Of a DNA stretch of 64,000 bases, positions 46,897 to 59,242 are shown in pieces. The notes beneath the pieces were generated by a model. That model was not told the origin of the DNA and did not search any database. It saw nothing but the letters and a program-made list of their open reading frames with translations. Each line of letters begins with the position of its first letter. The stretch's first letter is position 1. The translations under genes and the position numbers were made by a program. Source of the DNA: Xylocopa sonorina (Eukaryota; Arthropoda; Insecta; Hymenoptera; Apidae); the NCBI RefSeq assembly GCF_050948175.1, contig NC_135201.1, forward strand, positions 9,610,001 to 9,674,000. The letters are read 5' to 3'.

Positions 46897-47004
46897 CACA
46901 ATATTAGCCTGGTTTCATGAGAAGAAGGTCGTAATAGCAACCCTTTTGTATTTTAATCACAATATTAGCCTCGTTCCATGAGAAGAAGGTCGTGGCGGCA
47001 ACCC
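46883..47004 (+). repeat. 61-bp tandem duplication
   Basis: TTTTGTATTTTAATCACAAT begins at 46883 and 46944; both run through ATATTAGCCT, CATGAGAAGAAGGTCGT and GCAACCCTT. Confidence 0.92.
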
Positions 47005-47694
47005 TTGGGCAATGAGACCCTCGCAGGGCGGTCATTTCGATGTTTCCACTTGGACACCAACGACGTGGGCGTTTCCGTGTTTTTCAACGCCACTTCTGCT
47101 ATAATTTTACTGCTCCTTTCATTTGCCCCGCGACAATATGATTGCGCTTGGACCTCCCCTTCGAGCGACGGGGACGGTAATGAGCGTCGTCCCGTTTCTT
47201 TTATCCCTGGACGAAGGCGTGAAATTTACTTTCTTTCTCTGGCGCGGGAGGTCCTTTGATGGCCGCACAGGATACCCTGCCAGAGGGTACAAAGTGTGAG
47301 AAAGGAGTCGAGAAAATTGGAAAATTTTGGGTTCCACTGATTAAATGACGACCACGAAATTTATTACTTTTCTCATTTATTATTCCATCGTTTACTAATA
47401 TATTAGCCGTCATCTATTATCTCACAATTTATTATTAGCCTAGAAGAATTTAGTGGGCAATAGCTATCAATTCGAAGCAGGTGAATAAATTTGATTGACA
47501 ATAATCGAAGTTGTGGGGAAATGACAAGTATATAGAATTTTTAACAGGTTGAAGAGAGATTTTATGGCACGTCTGTTCGCTCGAAGGCGGAAGGAAGCAA
47601 AGAAATTAGACTCGTCGAATTTATGCGTCCACGAGGGTAACCAGCCCGTAATATTTTCCACTTTGCAAGGTTTAAGCTGAATCCACGGCCGCTG

Positions 47695-47740
47695 CCACCC
47701 CTCGCAGGGGTGGGCTGAGATGAAAAACCGGGTCCTCAGC
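47695..47740. other. Two adjacent hairpins in fringe intron 5
   Basis: CCACCCCT (47695-47702) pairs perfectly with AGGGGTGG (47706-47713) over a CGC loop. GCTGAG (47714-47719) then pairs with CTCAGC (47735-47740). A T-rich run follows. No known RNA family is claimed. Confidence 0.5.
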
Positions 47741-48611
47741 TAACGGCAATCTTTTTCTTTCAATACCTCGCCAAGGTTCGCTCTTAGAAATCCCCCGTTC
47801 ATGAATTAATTTATAGCCGCTGAGTTATTCAAATTTATTCCAATCTAACAAATTTCTGTGTTGCCGCCTCTCGGGAATTGAGCAATCATTTCTGTAATAA
47901 AAGCAGGCCAAGGCCTTCGACAACGCGCACGCAATTAGTTTATATCCAAGCGCCATCTTGCATTTTTCTTCCATTTCTCTTATTTCTGAAAACTCTGTTT
48001 TCTCCTCTACTTCCATATTTTTCTCCATTTTTATTCGTCACACGATACACTAAAGATTTATTAAGTAAATTTTCTTTTAAATTTTAGTAATTTCTAATAA
48101 AATCATTCGCAAAATATCAGCAAGCAATCGAAGTACGTTCATAAAAGCAACAAATTCCACATTGAAGCGACGATTCAGGACCAAATTAGTTTGTTATAGG
48201 CTACGACCCTTGTATTATCGATTCGATCCAGTAAATTCTATGTCGAACGATCATCCAAAGCCGCTCGTGGCAGAAGATGGTGCGCTGGTCGACGAAGCTT
48301 AAACTTTAGAGAGAGAAGAGTCGAGGAGAGGGGTGTAGGATCGCGATCAAAAATCGATAAAAGGCCTGTCCTACCAGCGGGCTTCGCGAGATACACGATG
48401 GCGATTTGGATCCCGCGAGATATGATCTTCTGGCAGCCCCCGGCAGCCCCGACAGGTAAAACGGGACCCTCCTGAAGATGTTATCGCGCGACAGTGTCAT
48501 GCTATAAGCCCATTAATCCTTTTTCTCCTGCCGAAAAAAAGAGGAGGCGCGACGGGGGTGGGTTGGCGGAATAAAAGGATCGACGTTGTCAGCCGTCGCG
48601 CTCTGGAAAGC

Positions 48612-48631
48612 AAAAAAAAAAAAAAAAAAAA
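48612..48631 (+). repeat. Poly(A) run of 20
   Basis: Uninterrupted A20 followed by an A/G-rich stretch. It could be slippage or the tail of an old retroinsertion; no element body is recognised next to it. Confidence 0.9.
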
Positions 48632-48779
48632 GAAAAAACAGAAGAGAAGAGAAAATAATCCCCAACCGCATTTATCATCCGCTTCGACAAATTAATAGCG
48701 GCTTTGATCGGGCTGTCGGTGAAGCGATGGACCTCTGCGATGTTGTCCCTCGTTCGTGCGCGATTCTTTCTTTGAGTTG

Positions 48780-49075
48780 CTCTTTTTTCTGCAGAGGAAT
48801 TATTTTATTTAGATTTTTTGAGGGTTTCTGTTGAGATATTGGTGGTTTATTTTATTCTTAGGTATTTTGAAGCTAATGCGAAAAGTTGATCTTTTGCACG
48901 ATGGATCTTTGAGACGTTGTCTTTCATTTGTGTACCATTTTTTTTTCAGAGTTCTTCTATTTTAAGAGGAATTATTTTATTTCGATTCTTTGGGGTTTCT
49001 GTTTTGAGATGCCTGCATTTTATTTTATTCTTAACCATTGCGTTTGGTTTTGGAATTCAATGCGAAAAGTCGATT
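48780..49075 (+). repeat. Diverged duplication, 172-bp spacing
   Basis: GAGGAATTATTTTATTT at 48794 and 48966; the flanking GA/TTCTTTGAGGGTTTCTGTT-like and GCGAAAAGT(T/C)GAT blocks also recur. Confidence 0.75.
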
Positions 49076-50115
49076 TCTTGAGGACTGATGTCCTTCGATT
49101 ATGGACTCTTCTGCAGTTCCATTCTTCGTTCTTTCTTTTCTACAAAAAATAGATTTGATTCCTTTAGAGAAATCCTTGGAACGAACACAGATATCGTTAA
49201 TTCCAATTGAGATAAGGTATCGGAAACTCGAATTGAGATTCTCTCTCGAATTAACCTCGATAAAGGAAGAGGGGGCTTTGTCGCATCTGCTCGATATTCG
49301 ACGTGTCGCGAGAAGTGAAAGAGATCGAGACCAGTAGCCGCGAGATGAAACGATAAATCATACGAAAGCCAGAGGACTCGCTCGATTGCAGCAGTGGAGA
49401 GATTAAACGTTTCTTATATGAACCGATCGAAGAACCATTCATCAAACGGACCTCTAGCCACGGAAATATCTCTCTTTCTCTGATTTCTACTCGTGTCCCC
49501 CGGCTCGTTAAGCCCTAATCGCTGCTCTCTTTCCATTTTTCCAATCCCCCCACCCAACTCGACTAACTTTCGACGTTCATTATCCACGACCAGGTGTTCG
49601 AGATAAACGATCCTCGTTAATTCACGTCGCCAATTAGATTCCCCGTCGAATCGTTCTCCATGAAAATTACCAGTCTAAGACAGACGCAATTTATGTTGCA
49701 TAATACTTACCTGTAATCGTTCGTATAGGTGAAATAACTACCTTAAACGCCTTTGGGATTACGTATGGACTTTAGACAAACATATTGTCTAAATGACAAA
49801 AAGAAACATTATGCCACGTATTAATTGCATGGTACAATGTTTGATGTCGATCAGTTACGTATTTTGTACAGAATATTGTCTCAAGTGGGGTATATTTAAA
49901 TCAGGATTTAAGGGTTGCATCGTAGACTCAAAGAAAAGAAAGAGATGTGTTTGTTAAAGTCACTTGAACGAAGTTACTACAAATTAATATATATTATTCA
50001 ATATCACGTTTAACAATAATTGCAACACCTGAATATCTCATTCCACCGCCCAACGGTCTCTATATCGAAAAAGAACAAACTAGAGAGAACCAGAGGAGAA
50101 GAAATGTAAAAAGAA

Positions 50116-50505
50116 GCCATCAATGAGTACTCAAATAAGCGTCATCGATGGAGTACGTTTTCTCTTCAAGAAGACATTTTCATCCCTTAAACTTCCCTCG
50201 CTATTATCTTCAATTCCATACCCTACAAAAAACGTAAATAAAATGTATACGTTGAATATGGAGCAAGAGAGAAATATTCGTATCAAGATGACCCTGTAAG
50301 CAACAAAAAAAGCCATCAACGAGTACCCAAATAAGCGTCATCCATCGATTACATTTTCTCGTCAAGAAGACATTTTCATCCCCTAAACTTTCCTGGGTAT
50401 TATCTTCAGTATTACATTTTGCAAAAAGTTGAAAAAGGTTAATACGTTGAATATGGAGCAAGAGAGAGAGATATTCGTATCAAGATGACCCTGTAAGCAC
50501 CAAAA
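50116..50505 (+). repeat. Tandem duplication, 196-bp unit, 2 copies
   Basis: GCCATCAA(T/C)GAGTAC at 50116 and 50312; AAGAAGACATTTTCATCCC and GATATTCGTATCAAGATGACC-like blocks recur at the same spacing. Confidence 0.93.
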
Positions 50506-51339
50506 AAACGCACGTAAGTGGGTTACTAAGCGAGTTTATCGATGGATGAAACGCGAAGGGGTTGCTTCTCTGGTGGCTGGCGCGCGCAACGATACTGGTC
50601 GAACCGGATCGTTCGAGGCCTGAATGAAGAGCGCACCACGAGGCGAGGAGTTAAGATTAAAAAGAAAATGGAACGGAGAGGGCGAGGAGGAGGCCTCCTT
50701 TATGCTGCTCGTGTCCGGCGAACAATGTCCATTCAGTCGAAACGATCGTACCAGGGACCCTGCTAATGTGCGACCGATAAAAGTGGAGTAAAATAGCGCG
50801 AATCGTACCGATCTCGCTTTCTTCAGACTACTCGAGGCCTTCGATCGCGATTTTTTGCGAGAAATGCACGTAAAATATCGATACATCAATAAGAACAGAT
50901 GATTCTCGAGGATTGAAGTAGATTTTTGTGGATAGTTTGAAGATTAAAGAAATTAGAGTGGTATACGTTGAATTAATTTTGAGTGTGGGCGTTAGAAAAT
51001 TGTATTACCTGAATATAATGAATATTAACATCATTTGTTATATTTAGTTGGTTTTCGTTGAAATTCGTGAAGGTGAACTGGGTTTAATTCCACTTTCAGT
51101 TAATTCGAAACGATTACTTCTAGTGTATGATACGCGCCTAGGATAACCCAGACCGCGTAATAATAGGCGAGATGAATCTCATTTCCAACGGTGTGTTAAG
51201 TGTTCCCATTTTCGTGGTGTTCGCTTGCATTCCCGTGGAAATCGTGAATATGTATTGCGGTATTCGTCATAGCTGGTGCACCGTTTCCGTAGTTCCGTGC
51301 GAGCTTGTCGTGATCGGGCTTAGGTGGGTCTGAGATTTA

Positions 51340-51866
51340 AATCTAAGCTTGAAAATTCTGAGCTTGGAAATTCTAAGCTTGGGGTTTCTTAGTTTGAGAA
51401 TTCTAAGCTTGAGATTTCGAAACTTGAGATTTCTAAGCTTGAGAATTCTATGCTTGGGATTTCTAAGCTAGAGACTTCTAAGCTTGAGATCTCTAAGCTT
51501 GAAATTTCTAAGCTTGAGATTTCTAAGCTTGAGAATTCTATGCTTGGAATTTCGAAGCTTGAGAATTCTATGCTTGGGATTTCTAAGCTTGAGAATTCTA
51601 TGCTTGGGATTTCTAAGCTCGAGAATTCTAAGCTTTGGATTTCTAAGCTTGAGATTTCTTAGTTTGAGAATTCTAAGCTTGGGAATTCAAAGCTTTAAAA
51701 TTCTAAGCTTTAAAATTCTAAGCTTGAGAATTCTAAGCTTGGAAATTGAAAGCTTGAAAATTCTAACCTTGAGATTTCTAAGCTTGGGAATTCTAAGCTT
51801 GAAAACTCAAAGCTTAAAAATCCCAACCTCGACAACCCCAACCTTAAAAATTCAAACCTTAAGAAT
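51340..51866 (+). repeat. 15-bp minisatellite array 1 (forward), about 35 units
   Basis: Repeats of AAGCTTGAGAATTCT and variants (GAGATTTCT, GGGATTTCT). Units in the middle are more uniform, and both ends decay into AAACCTTAAAAATTC-like copies. The open frames here (SKLEI or LSLRI repeats) are array artefacts. Part of a family of five arrays in this intron. Confidence 0.96.
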
Positions 51867-53270
51867 CCACACCTCACAACTAAACAGAATAAATTCTCTA
51901 CAAGTAAAATGCAACCTGGATACCGTCAAACACAAAAACGAAAGGTTACGCTCGTTTCAGCACGAATACGCGGTTCGTGCGGCGTCCAGGCCGACCCCCC
52001 ATGGGTGTGGTACCATCCTCGAAGATTATGGTCCCGGTACGGTGGACGTTACTCCCCGGGGGCTTCGCGTACTCGTATATTATATTTGCCCGAGAAATAC
52101 CCGAGCCAACCTCCCTCCTCCTATCCTCTAGCTTCCATCTTGCCTAACCACTCTCTTCTTCCATTCCTGCACAGTCTCTTCCGTCGAGGTTCCTCCACCT
52201 TGGCCTCGCCTCGACTATTCGCGGGCCTACAGGCTCTGCACGTGCACCGATCCAAGAGTGAATGAGCGCTCGTCGCGAGGGTGTGGTCCTGATGCTGTTC
52301 TCGCAATAGTTGTTTCTTCTTCTTCTTCTTCTGCTTCTTTTTCCGTTCACAGGAAGCGTAGCCTCCGCGGCTTTCATCGCACCGTATTACATCTAGCAAG
52401 AGCCTTACGAAGATCGATGATGGGCACTCGTCGATGGCTTCCTTTTACATTTCTTCTCCTCTCTGCTTCTTTATATTTGTTCTTCTTTGGTACAGAGATC
52501 ATTTCAGGGTGGAATGAGATGTTTAGGTGGTTAAACGAGGAGTTATTGTGTATTTGGATTTTGTAAACGGTTTATTCTTTTAATGTATTGGTTCCTCATT
52601 GTTGAGTTGACTTCACTTTTGTAGAAATTGGTAGATTTGGGATCGAGAACTGTGATCGAAAGCTAGTCGATGCTTCGTGTGTGGTGGATGTAGGAATCGG
52701 GTCAATTAGTCCCGTTGGAACCGCGAAAGCGATCAGTCCATGCAGTGGACGAGGGAACCACGCGGCGAGTAATTACCGCGACTTTTGTTATTGCGCGAGA
52801 GGATTTAAATTAGCCCCGGGTAGGCGCGTTCCCGTCACGGAATTACCTCTCGACTATTACGTTGTTAGGCCAGAAAATTCTCGACGTTCAATTACCCGTC
52901 GCCAGATCGGTCGGTGATTACGAGACACGGCGCCTTTTGTGTGTCGCGCGTCGTTTCGATCCGGAAAACTGGCGAACTGGTTGGTAACGGTGGTTCAAAG
53001 GTAGATGCACGCGCGGATTTTGCGTCCCTCTGCTTAGATCTTTCGAGGGATAATCAGCTACGTGATGAATGGATGTTCGCAATCGGGTGAACTGCGGGAT
53101 TTTTTTACATTCCCGCGCGAAGTTTAAACGAAAGCTTGGCGATCTGTTCATCGATATGGTAGGTGAAGAATGTATTTCCTGGGTTGGAGATTTTTTAGCT
53201 TCTATTGTTATAGTTTAGAGTCTTTTCGGGAGTTTTGAGTTTGGGATTTTTTTAAGTTGCAATTGTCGAT

Positions 53271-53506
53271 TTTAGAATTTTCAAAGTTGGAATTCTTAAG
53301 TTTGGAATCCCCAAACTTAGAATTCTCAAGCTTGGAATTCTCAAGCCTAGGGTTCTGAAGCTTAGAATTCTCAAGCTTAGAGATCTCAAGCTTAGAATTT
53401 TAAAGCTTAGAATTTTCAAACTTAGAACTTCCAAGCTTAGAACTCCCAAGCTTAGAACTCTCAAGCTTGGAATTCTGAAGCTTAAAATCCTCCAGTTTAA
53501 AACAGA
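53271..53506 (-). repeat. 15-bp minisatellite array 2 (inverted), about 16 units
   Basis: On the plus strand the unit reads AGAATTCTCAAGCTT, the reverse complement of the other four arrays. Units are more diverged, with many single-base changes and small indels. Confidence 0.93.
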
Positions 53507-54119
53507 GCAAGGGAAAGATATCTTCAACGTAGTTCGCAAGAAACGTTCACGGCGTATAAGTAAAGACCGCAAGATTTTTCGTTCCAGAGAGAAACATTGA
53601 ATGCCTGCGTAACGTAGAATTGAAAGTATCGTAGAATATGCAGCTGGGTATACCGATATTTATAACGTCGGTTACGAACCGAGTGTACGTTTTCTTGCGA
53701 TACGCTTCTTGTTCGCTGTTATTATCCATATCGCTGGAATCGTTGGTTTTGCCGTTGGATTACCCGTGTCCCGACGTACCAATGCGAGCGAGGGAATTAT
53801 ACTAGTGCATTAGCTGCGACCGGGTTTATTGCACTCGGGTAACGACCCGGCTGCAACTCTGACTAATAATTACCTTCCTATATTTCTTTCCACGATTCTA
53901 TACGTCCCATTGTTGCTGCAGGGACTAATTTTCGTTGGCTTGCCCCGCCAGAATGTTCTTGCACGGTCTCTAAGTAATTTCAAGTTTCGCAGTTTCTGTG
54001 TGTATCCGTTTGGTGGTTTTGCGAGCTGTTGCAGTTCTATTCTATATGGAGATTACGCACAGCTTGAAAAGATTAAGCATGAGTATTCGAAGCAAATAGG
54101 TTGGGAATTTGAAATTTTT

Positions 54120-54485
54120 GGATTCTAAGCTTGAGAATTCTAAGCTTGAGAATTCTAAGCTTGAGATTTCTAAGCTTGAGAATTCTAAGCTTGAGAATTC
54201 TAAGCTTGAGATTTCTAAGCTTTAGAATTCTAAGCTTCGGATTCCTAAGTTTGAGAATTCTAAGCTTGGGATTTCTAAGCTTTAGAATTCTAAGCTTGAG
54301 AGTTCTAAGCTTGGGAGTTCTAAGCTTGGAAGTTCTAAGTTTGAAAATTCTAAGCTTTAAAATTCTAAGCTTGAGAATTCTAAGCTTTAAAATTCTAAGC
54401 TTGAGATTTCTAAGCTTGAGATCTCTAAGCTTGAGAATCGAAGCTTAGGAATTCTAAGCTCGACAGTCACAACTTCGAAAATTCA
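54120..54485 (+). repeat. 15-bp minisatellite array 3 (forward), about 23 units
   Basis: Forward AAGCTTGAGAATTCT units. The left end is sharp, starting after GGAATTTGAAATTTTTGG; the right end decays from about 54450. Confidence 0.95.
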
Positions 54486-55248
54486 AGCCCCAAGAATTCG
54501 AACCTTAACAATCCCACTCCCACCAACTCCAAACCTCACAAATTCCACCCCGCGAGACACATCTCACCTCACCCTCCCGCATTAGCTCGCAATTAGAAAC
54601 CCTAAACAGCGAAGAACACACGCGCACACCCTCGAAAGAAGCTACTCCCAGCAGTAACCTCGTTGTCCACGGCCCTAGAAACACGTGCAACGTTTCGTCC
54701 CGTGTGGCTGGCCACCAGTTCCTACTCGTAATAATAAAGCATCCACGAGCTGTAGCGCGAGCTACACGGCTTGGTAATAAGTTCCTGGTTTACGGTTCAT
54801 CGGCAGGTTATCCCGCGGCTGAATCGGCCTACCGGCCAACTGAAATCACCGGCTGCCGTGTACTCTCTGCCTCTTGCCATTCCTCTCTTCTTCTTCCTCC
54901 TCCTCCTCCTCCTCCTCTTCATCCTCCTTTTCTATGCCGTCGAAGAGATCACCCTTTCACCAGGGGCGTGGTACGCGATACCCCGCCGCAGAACTGTAAT
55001 TATACCAGCGGCGAAAGAATGTATACCAACCGATCGACGATGACCGATTAGCTTCATCGAGATGGACGTTATACATTCCCTAGGTTTTTGGTCCTCTTAT
55101 TTTAGCTCGAGCTACTCTGCAATGCACGGTGCACAAATCTCGAGCAAGCTCATATATATCAGTTGCTCTATGCGAATCTAGTGTCGATTGAATTCTACCT
55201 GATACGTTAAACGATTTAATTAGTGAGATATGGAGCTGAACGTGGTGT

Positions 55249-55790
55249 ATTTTTTATTTGAGACTTCGTCGAGGTATTTCTATGTTTCCGTAATCCACAG
55301 TGGTTCTGAGGTTTGTGTTTGTGTATGGATCGTTTCAAAATCGATCGCGATCGAAAGGAAACCGTTGAGAAAGTGGACCCTGTTGGCGAGCAACGAATCG
55401 TCTACTAAAATCTGATCACCATTAGGGAAATGTAGCTCAATTATGTATATTTTTTATCTGAAACTTCGTCGAGGTATTTCTATGTTTGTATAATTCTCTA
55501 TGAATCGTTTGAAAATCGATCGCGATCGAAATAAAACCGTTTGGAACCGTTGAAAAAGACCCTGTTGGCGAGCAACGAATCGTCTACTAAAATCTGATCA
55601 TCGTTAAGGATATGTAGCTCAACCTTCTGTATTTTTTATTTAAAACTTCGTCGAGGTATTTCTATATTTCTGTAATTCTCTATGAATCGTTTGAAAATCG
55701 ATCGCGATCGAAAGGAAACCGTTTGGAACCGTTGAAAAAGACCCTGTTGGCGAGCAACGAATCGTCTACCAAAATCTGATCACCGTTAGC
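55249..55790 (+). repeat. Tandem array, about 181-200-bp unit, 3 copies
   Basis: TATTTTTTATTTGA-like starts at 55249, about 55448 and 55630. Each unit has ACTTCGTCGAGGTATTTCTA, the 14-bp palindrome TCGATCGCGATCGA and GTTGGCGAGCAACGAATCGT. The first copy has about 20 extra bp. Confidence 0.94.
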
Positions 55791-56184
55791 CCACTTTCGA
55801 AACCACCTGACCACCGCCAGCTCGTTAAAACCAGAGGACTAAATCCTTCAGATCCTGCTCGACGAGATCGAGAATCGGTACCGAGAGATCGCTTCACCTC
55901 GGCTAATTAACAGGTAGACGTTGACGCGGGCCAGTTCTCTGTCGTAACTCGGTTGGACGTCGAACGGTTGGGCCCACACCCGTTTCTTCTCCCATTCGGG
56001 CATTTAAACGCGAGCTGGGCCCATACATCAACCACGGACGGCGACGCGTTGGATTTACTGCTAATAGCACGTCGAATCGGTAATCGGCCGCGTATTAATT
56101 AATCCTTTTACGGCGCGACAGAGAAACCGCTGGCGTGAAAAATAGCGAGACCCTGTTGCAAATAGGAGATCGCTCGACACCGCA

Positions 56185-56970
56185 GGGCTTTTAGAAATTT
56201 GAATTTATGGCACGCGCTACTTCCCCTTTTTTCTTTTCGAATTCTTGAAATATCGCGCGTTTCAATAATAATTATGAAAATGAAGGTTTTTAGTGGAAAT
56301 CGTTTGATACCGCAGGGCTTTTAGAAATTTGAATTTATCGCCAGCGTTACTTCTTCTCTTTTTTTCAAATTCTTGAAATATCGCGAGTTTCAATAATAAT
56401 TATGAAAATGAAGGCTTTTAGTGGAAATCGTTCGATCCTCGAGGGCTTTTAGAAATCTGAATTTATCGCACGCGCTACTTCTTTTTTTTCTCTCCCTTAA
56501 ATTCTTGAAATATCGCATGCGTTACTTTTCTTCTTTTCTCTCTCAAGTTCTTGAAATATCGCGCGTTTCAATAATAATTACGAAAATGAAGTTTTTCACT
56601 GGAAATCGTTCGACCCCGCAGGGCTTTTAGAAATTTAAATTTATCGCACGTGCTACTTCCTTTTTTTCAAATTCTTGAAATATCGCGCGTTTCGATAATA
56701 ATTACGAAAATGAACCTTTTTACTGGAAATCGTTTGAACCCCCAGGACTTTTAGAAATTTGAATTTATTGCACGCGCTACTCCTTTTTCTTCTCAAATTC
56801 TTGAAATATCGCGTGTTTCAATAATAATTATGAAAATTAACGTTTTTACTAGAAATCGTACAACTCCCGAGGGCTTTTAGAAATTTGAATTTATCGCACG
56901 TGCTACTTCTCTTTTTTCAAATTCATGAAATATCGCGCTTTTCAATAATAATTATGAAAATGACTGTTTT
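56185..56970 (+). repeat. Tandem array, 123-130-bp unit, 6 copies (one enlarged to 178 bp)
   Basis: GGGCTTTTAGAAAT-type starts at 56185, 56315, 56443, 56621, 56744 and 56871. All have ATTCTTGAAATATCGCG (one CATGAAATATCGCG) and CAATAATAATTA(T/C)GAAAAT. The third unit contains an internal duplication of the CTTGAAATATCGC block. Confidence 0.95.
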
Positions 56971-57959
56971 TACTGTACCATATTTACGAGCTGGTTTCTC
57001 GATACTTGCTCGCCAGTAAATTATACACAGCACGTATCGAAGGTAAATATAGTTGAATTTCTGGTACGGTATTTAGCGCGTTTCAGTCCTATTAGCAACG
57101 CGTGGGGTTAATATCAGCTGGTCGTGATAAGATCGACGCGACACGGAAATAAAACGCGAGCAAAGAGAGAGAATAAGACGGAGAACGGTATCTGATCTTT
57201 GAGACGAGAATATATTAGACTCTGGACCGAGGAACGCTGGCTTTTTGTACTTTCCAGCGATTTATACAGCTCGATTCAAAAGGTACCTCAGTTTAGATCT
57301 ATCTAGCCATTGGAAAGTTTCTCTCCCTCGTTTGAACCACGAAATACAGCCTCGTTCGAAGTCTGGATATCGTTTTATGCGACGTTTCTCTCTGGTGGAC
57401 GCTTTCTGATGGGAAAATGAATTCCTACTCTCGTTTTTTTTCTATTTTTTTGCTGCAGAGAGAAGTAAATCCGGACGAGTTTATCTGGCGCACAAAGCGC
57501 AATAAAAATTGATTGCTCGCTTGGTTGAGATCGTGCCCCTCGTGATCGCGATCTGGAATCGGTAATGGCTGCGTCTGCGACGAAAACAAGCTACTAATTC
57601 ATACCTTTGTTCTCAAATAAAAATCTTCCACTGTTTTCAAGAAAGAAGAAAGACTTAAAAGATGGTCTAAAATTTTAATTCACGAAAATACATCCTCTTG
57701 TTTGCTCGCATTACTCGTCTCTTTCGCTAGAATCATTAATATCTATGTTACAATAAAAATTCCTTGTTCTAAATGTTAGTACAACAAGTATAGAGCGTGA
57801 TCGAATACCAAAAGCCTCACCTCTTCGTTACGACTTTAATCCTTTGACTATGACAGACTTCGAGACACACAGTAGACTTCTGAACCAGTGAATAATATTT
57901 AATTAACGAAAGGTGTAACAGCAATAATTATCATTCACTTTTGTCTCAACTGAAACGAG

Positions 57960-58935
57960 ATCTATCTGAATAATTATAGATAAAATATTGAGATCGCTTC
58001 CATTTGTCCGCAGTAACCAAAAAGAGATTAAAGAGTCCAGAATTCACCAAATAATTGTCTCATACTTAACAAGCCAGAAAAGATTGGTAACAACTGGTAC
58101 CTGATAGCAAACGCTTATCGAGAGTAGAATATAATTATAAATAAAATATTCAGATCTCTTATATGCTTTCAAAGTAACCAAAAAAAGATTAAAGAGTTCA
58201 AGATTCACCAAACTATTGTCTGGTCCTTAACAAGACAGAAAAAGATCGGCGACAACTGGTACCTGGTAGCGAACGCTTATCGAGGGTAGAATATAATCAT
58301 AAATAAAATATTGAGATCGCTTCCATTTGTCCATAGTAACCAAAAAGAGATTAAACAGTCCAGAATTCACCAAATAATTGTCTCATACTTAACAAGCCAG
58401 AAAAGATTGGTAACAACTGGTACCTGGTAGCAAACGCTTATCGAGAGTAGAATATAATTATAAATAAAATATTCAGATCGCTTATGTGCTTTCAAAGTAA
58501 CCAAAAAGAGATCAGAAAGTTCAAGATTCGCCAAACTATTGTCTGGTCCTTAACAAGACAGAAAAGATTGGCAACAACTGGTACCTGGTAGCAAACGCTT
58601 ATCGAGAGTAGAATATAATTATAAATAAAATATTCAGATCTCTTATATGCTTTCAAAGTAACCAAAAAGAGATCAGAAAGTTCAAGATTCGCCAAACTAT
58701 TGTCTGGTCCTTAACAAGCCAGAAAAGATTGGCAACAACTGGTACCTGGTAGCAAACGCTTATCGAGAGTAGAATATAATTATAAATAAAATATTCAGAT
58801 CGCTTATGTGCTTTCAAAGTAACCAAAAAGAGATCAGAAAGTTCAAGATTCGCCAAACTATTGTCTGGTCCTTAACAAGACAGAAAAAGATGGGCAACAA
58901 CTGGTACCAGGTAGCGACCGCTTATCGAGGGTAGA
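57960..58935 (+). repeat. Tandem array, 161-bp unit, 6 copies in A-B-A-B-B-B order
   Basis: ATAAAATATT lies at 57980, 58141, 58303, 58464, 58625 and 58786. Copies 1 and 3 (type A) share GAGATCGCTTCCATTTGTCC and CACCAAATAATTGTCTCATAC. Copies 2, 4, 5 and 6 (type B) share ATGCTTTCAAAGTAACC and CCAAACTATTGTCTGGTCC. Identical short minus-strand frames recur inside and are not genes. Confidence 0.96.
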
Positions 58936-59242
58936 ATTCGACGGGTGGCCTTTAATGAAACGTCTGGTATCGCTCGCGCCTTCGTTCCCCCTTTTCCTTC
59001 TTTCCGCCCGCGGGATGATTAATACGGCCACTGGCGAGCCGCTGGTTTACTGCTTTCCCGCTGTGACCACCTACGGCTCTCCCCTTTTTTCCCGCTGCCC
59101 TTGCGCCACGAAACCCCACTCTGTCTTCTCTCTCCAAGTCTCTCAACAGTCCGGCGAACGTGAAAGCCCTTCCGCGGCGCACTTCCGGTCCCCTCTCGAT
59201 CCACGCGCTTGCACTTTCGATTCGATCGAGTTCTTTACTCGA

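Noticed and set aside
47700..47755. Resemblance to a TPP (thi-box) riboswitch: GGGGTG..CTGAGA...ACC...CCTCAGCTAACGGCAA
   Set aside because: Only loose word similarity. The expected GAACCTGAT...TAATGCC part is not right, and TPP riboswitches are not known in animals. The complementary arms are better described as simple hairpins.
48600..48640. Retrotransposon 3' tail at the A20 run
   Set aside because: No reverse-transcriptase or other element sequence and no target-site duplication could be recognised nearby.
58492..58856. Two identical 67-residue minus-strand frames suggesting duplicated small genes
   Set aside because: They fall in successive 161-bp satellite units and overlap; identity is explained by the array.
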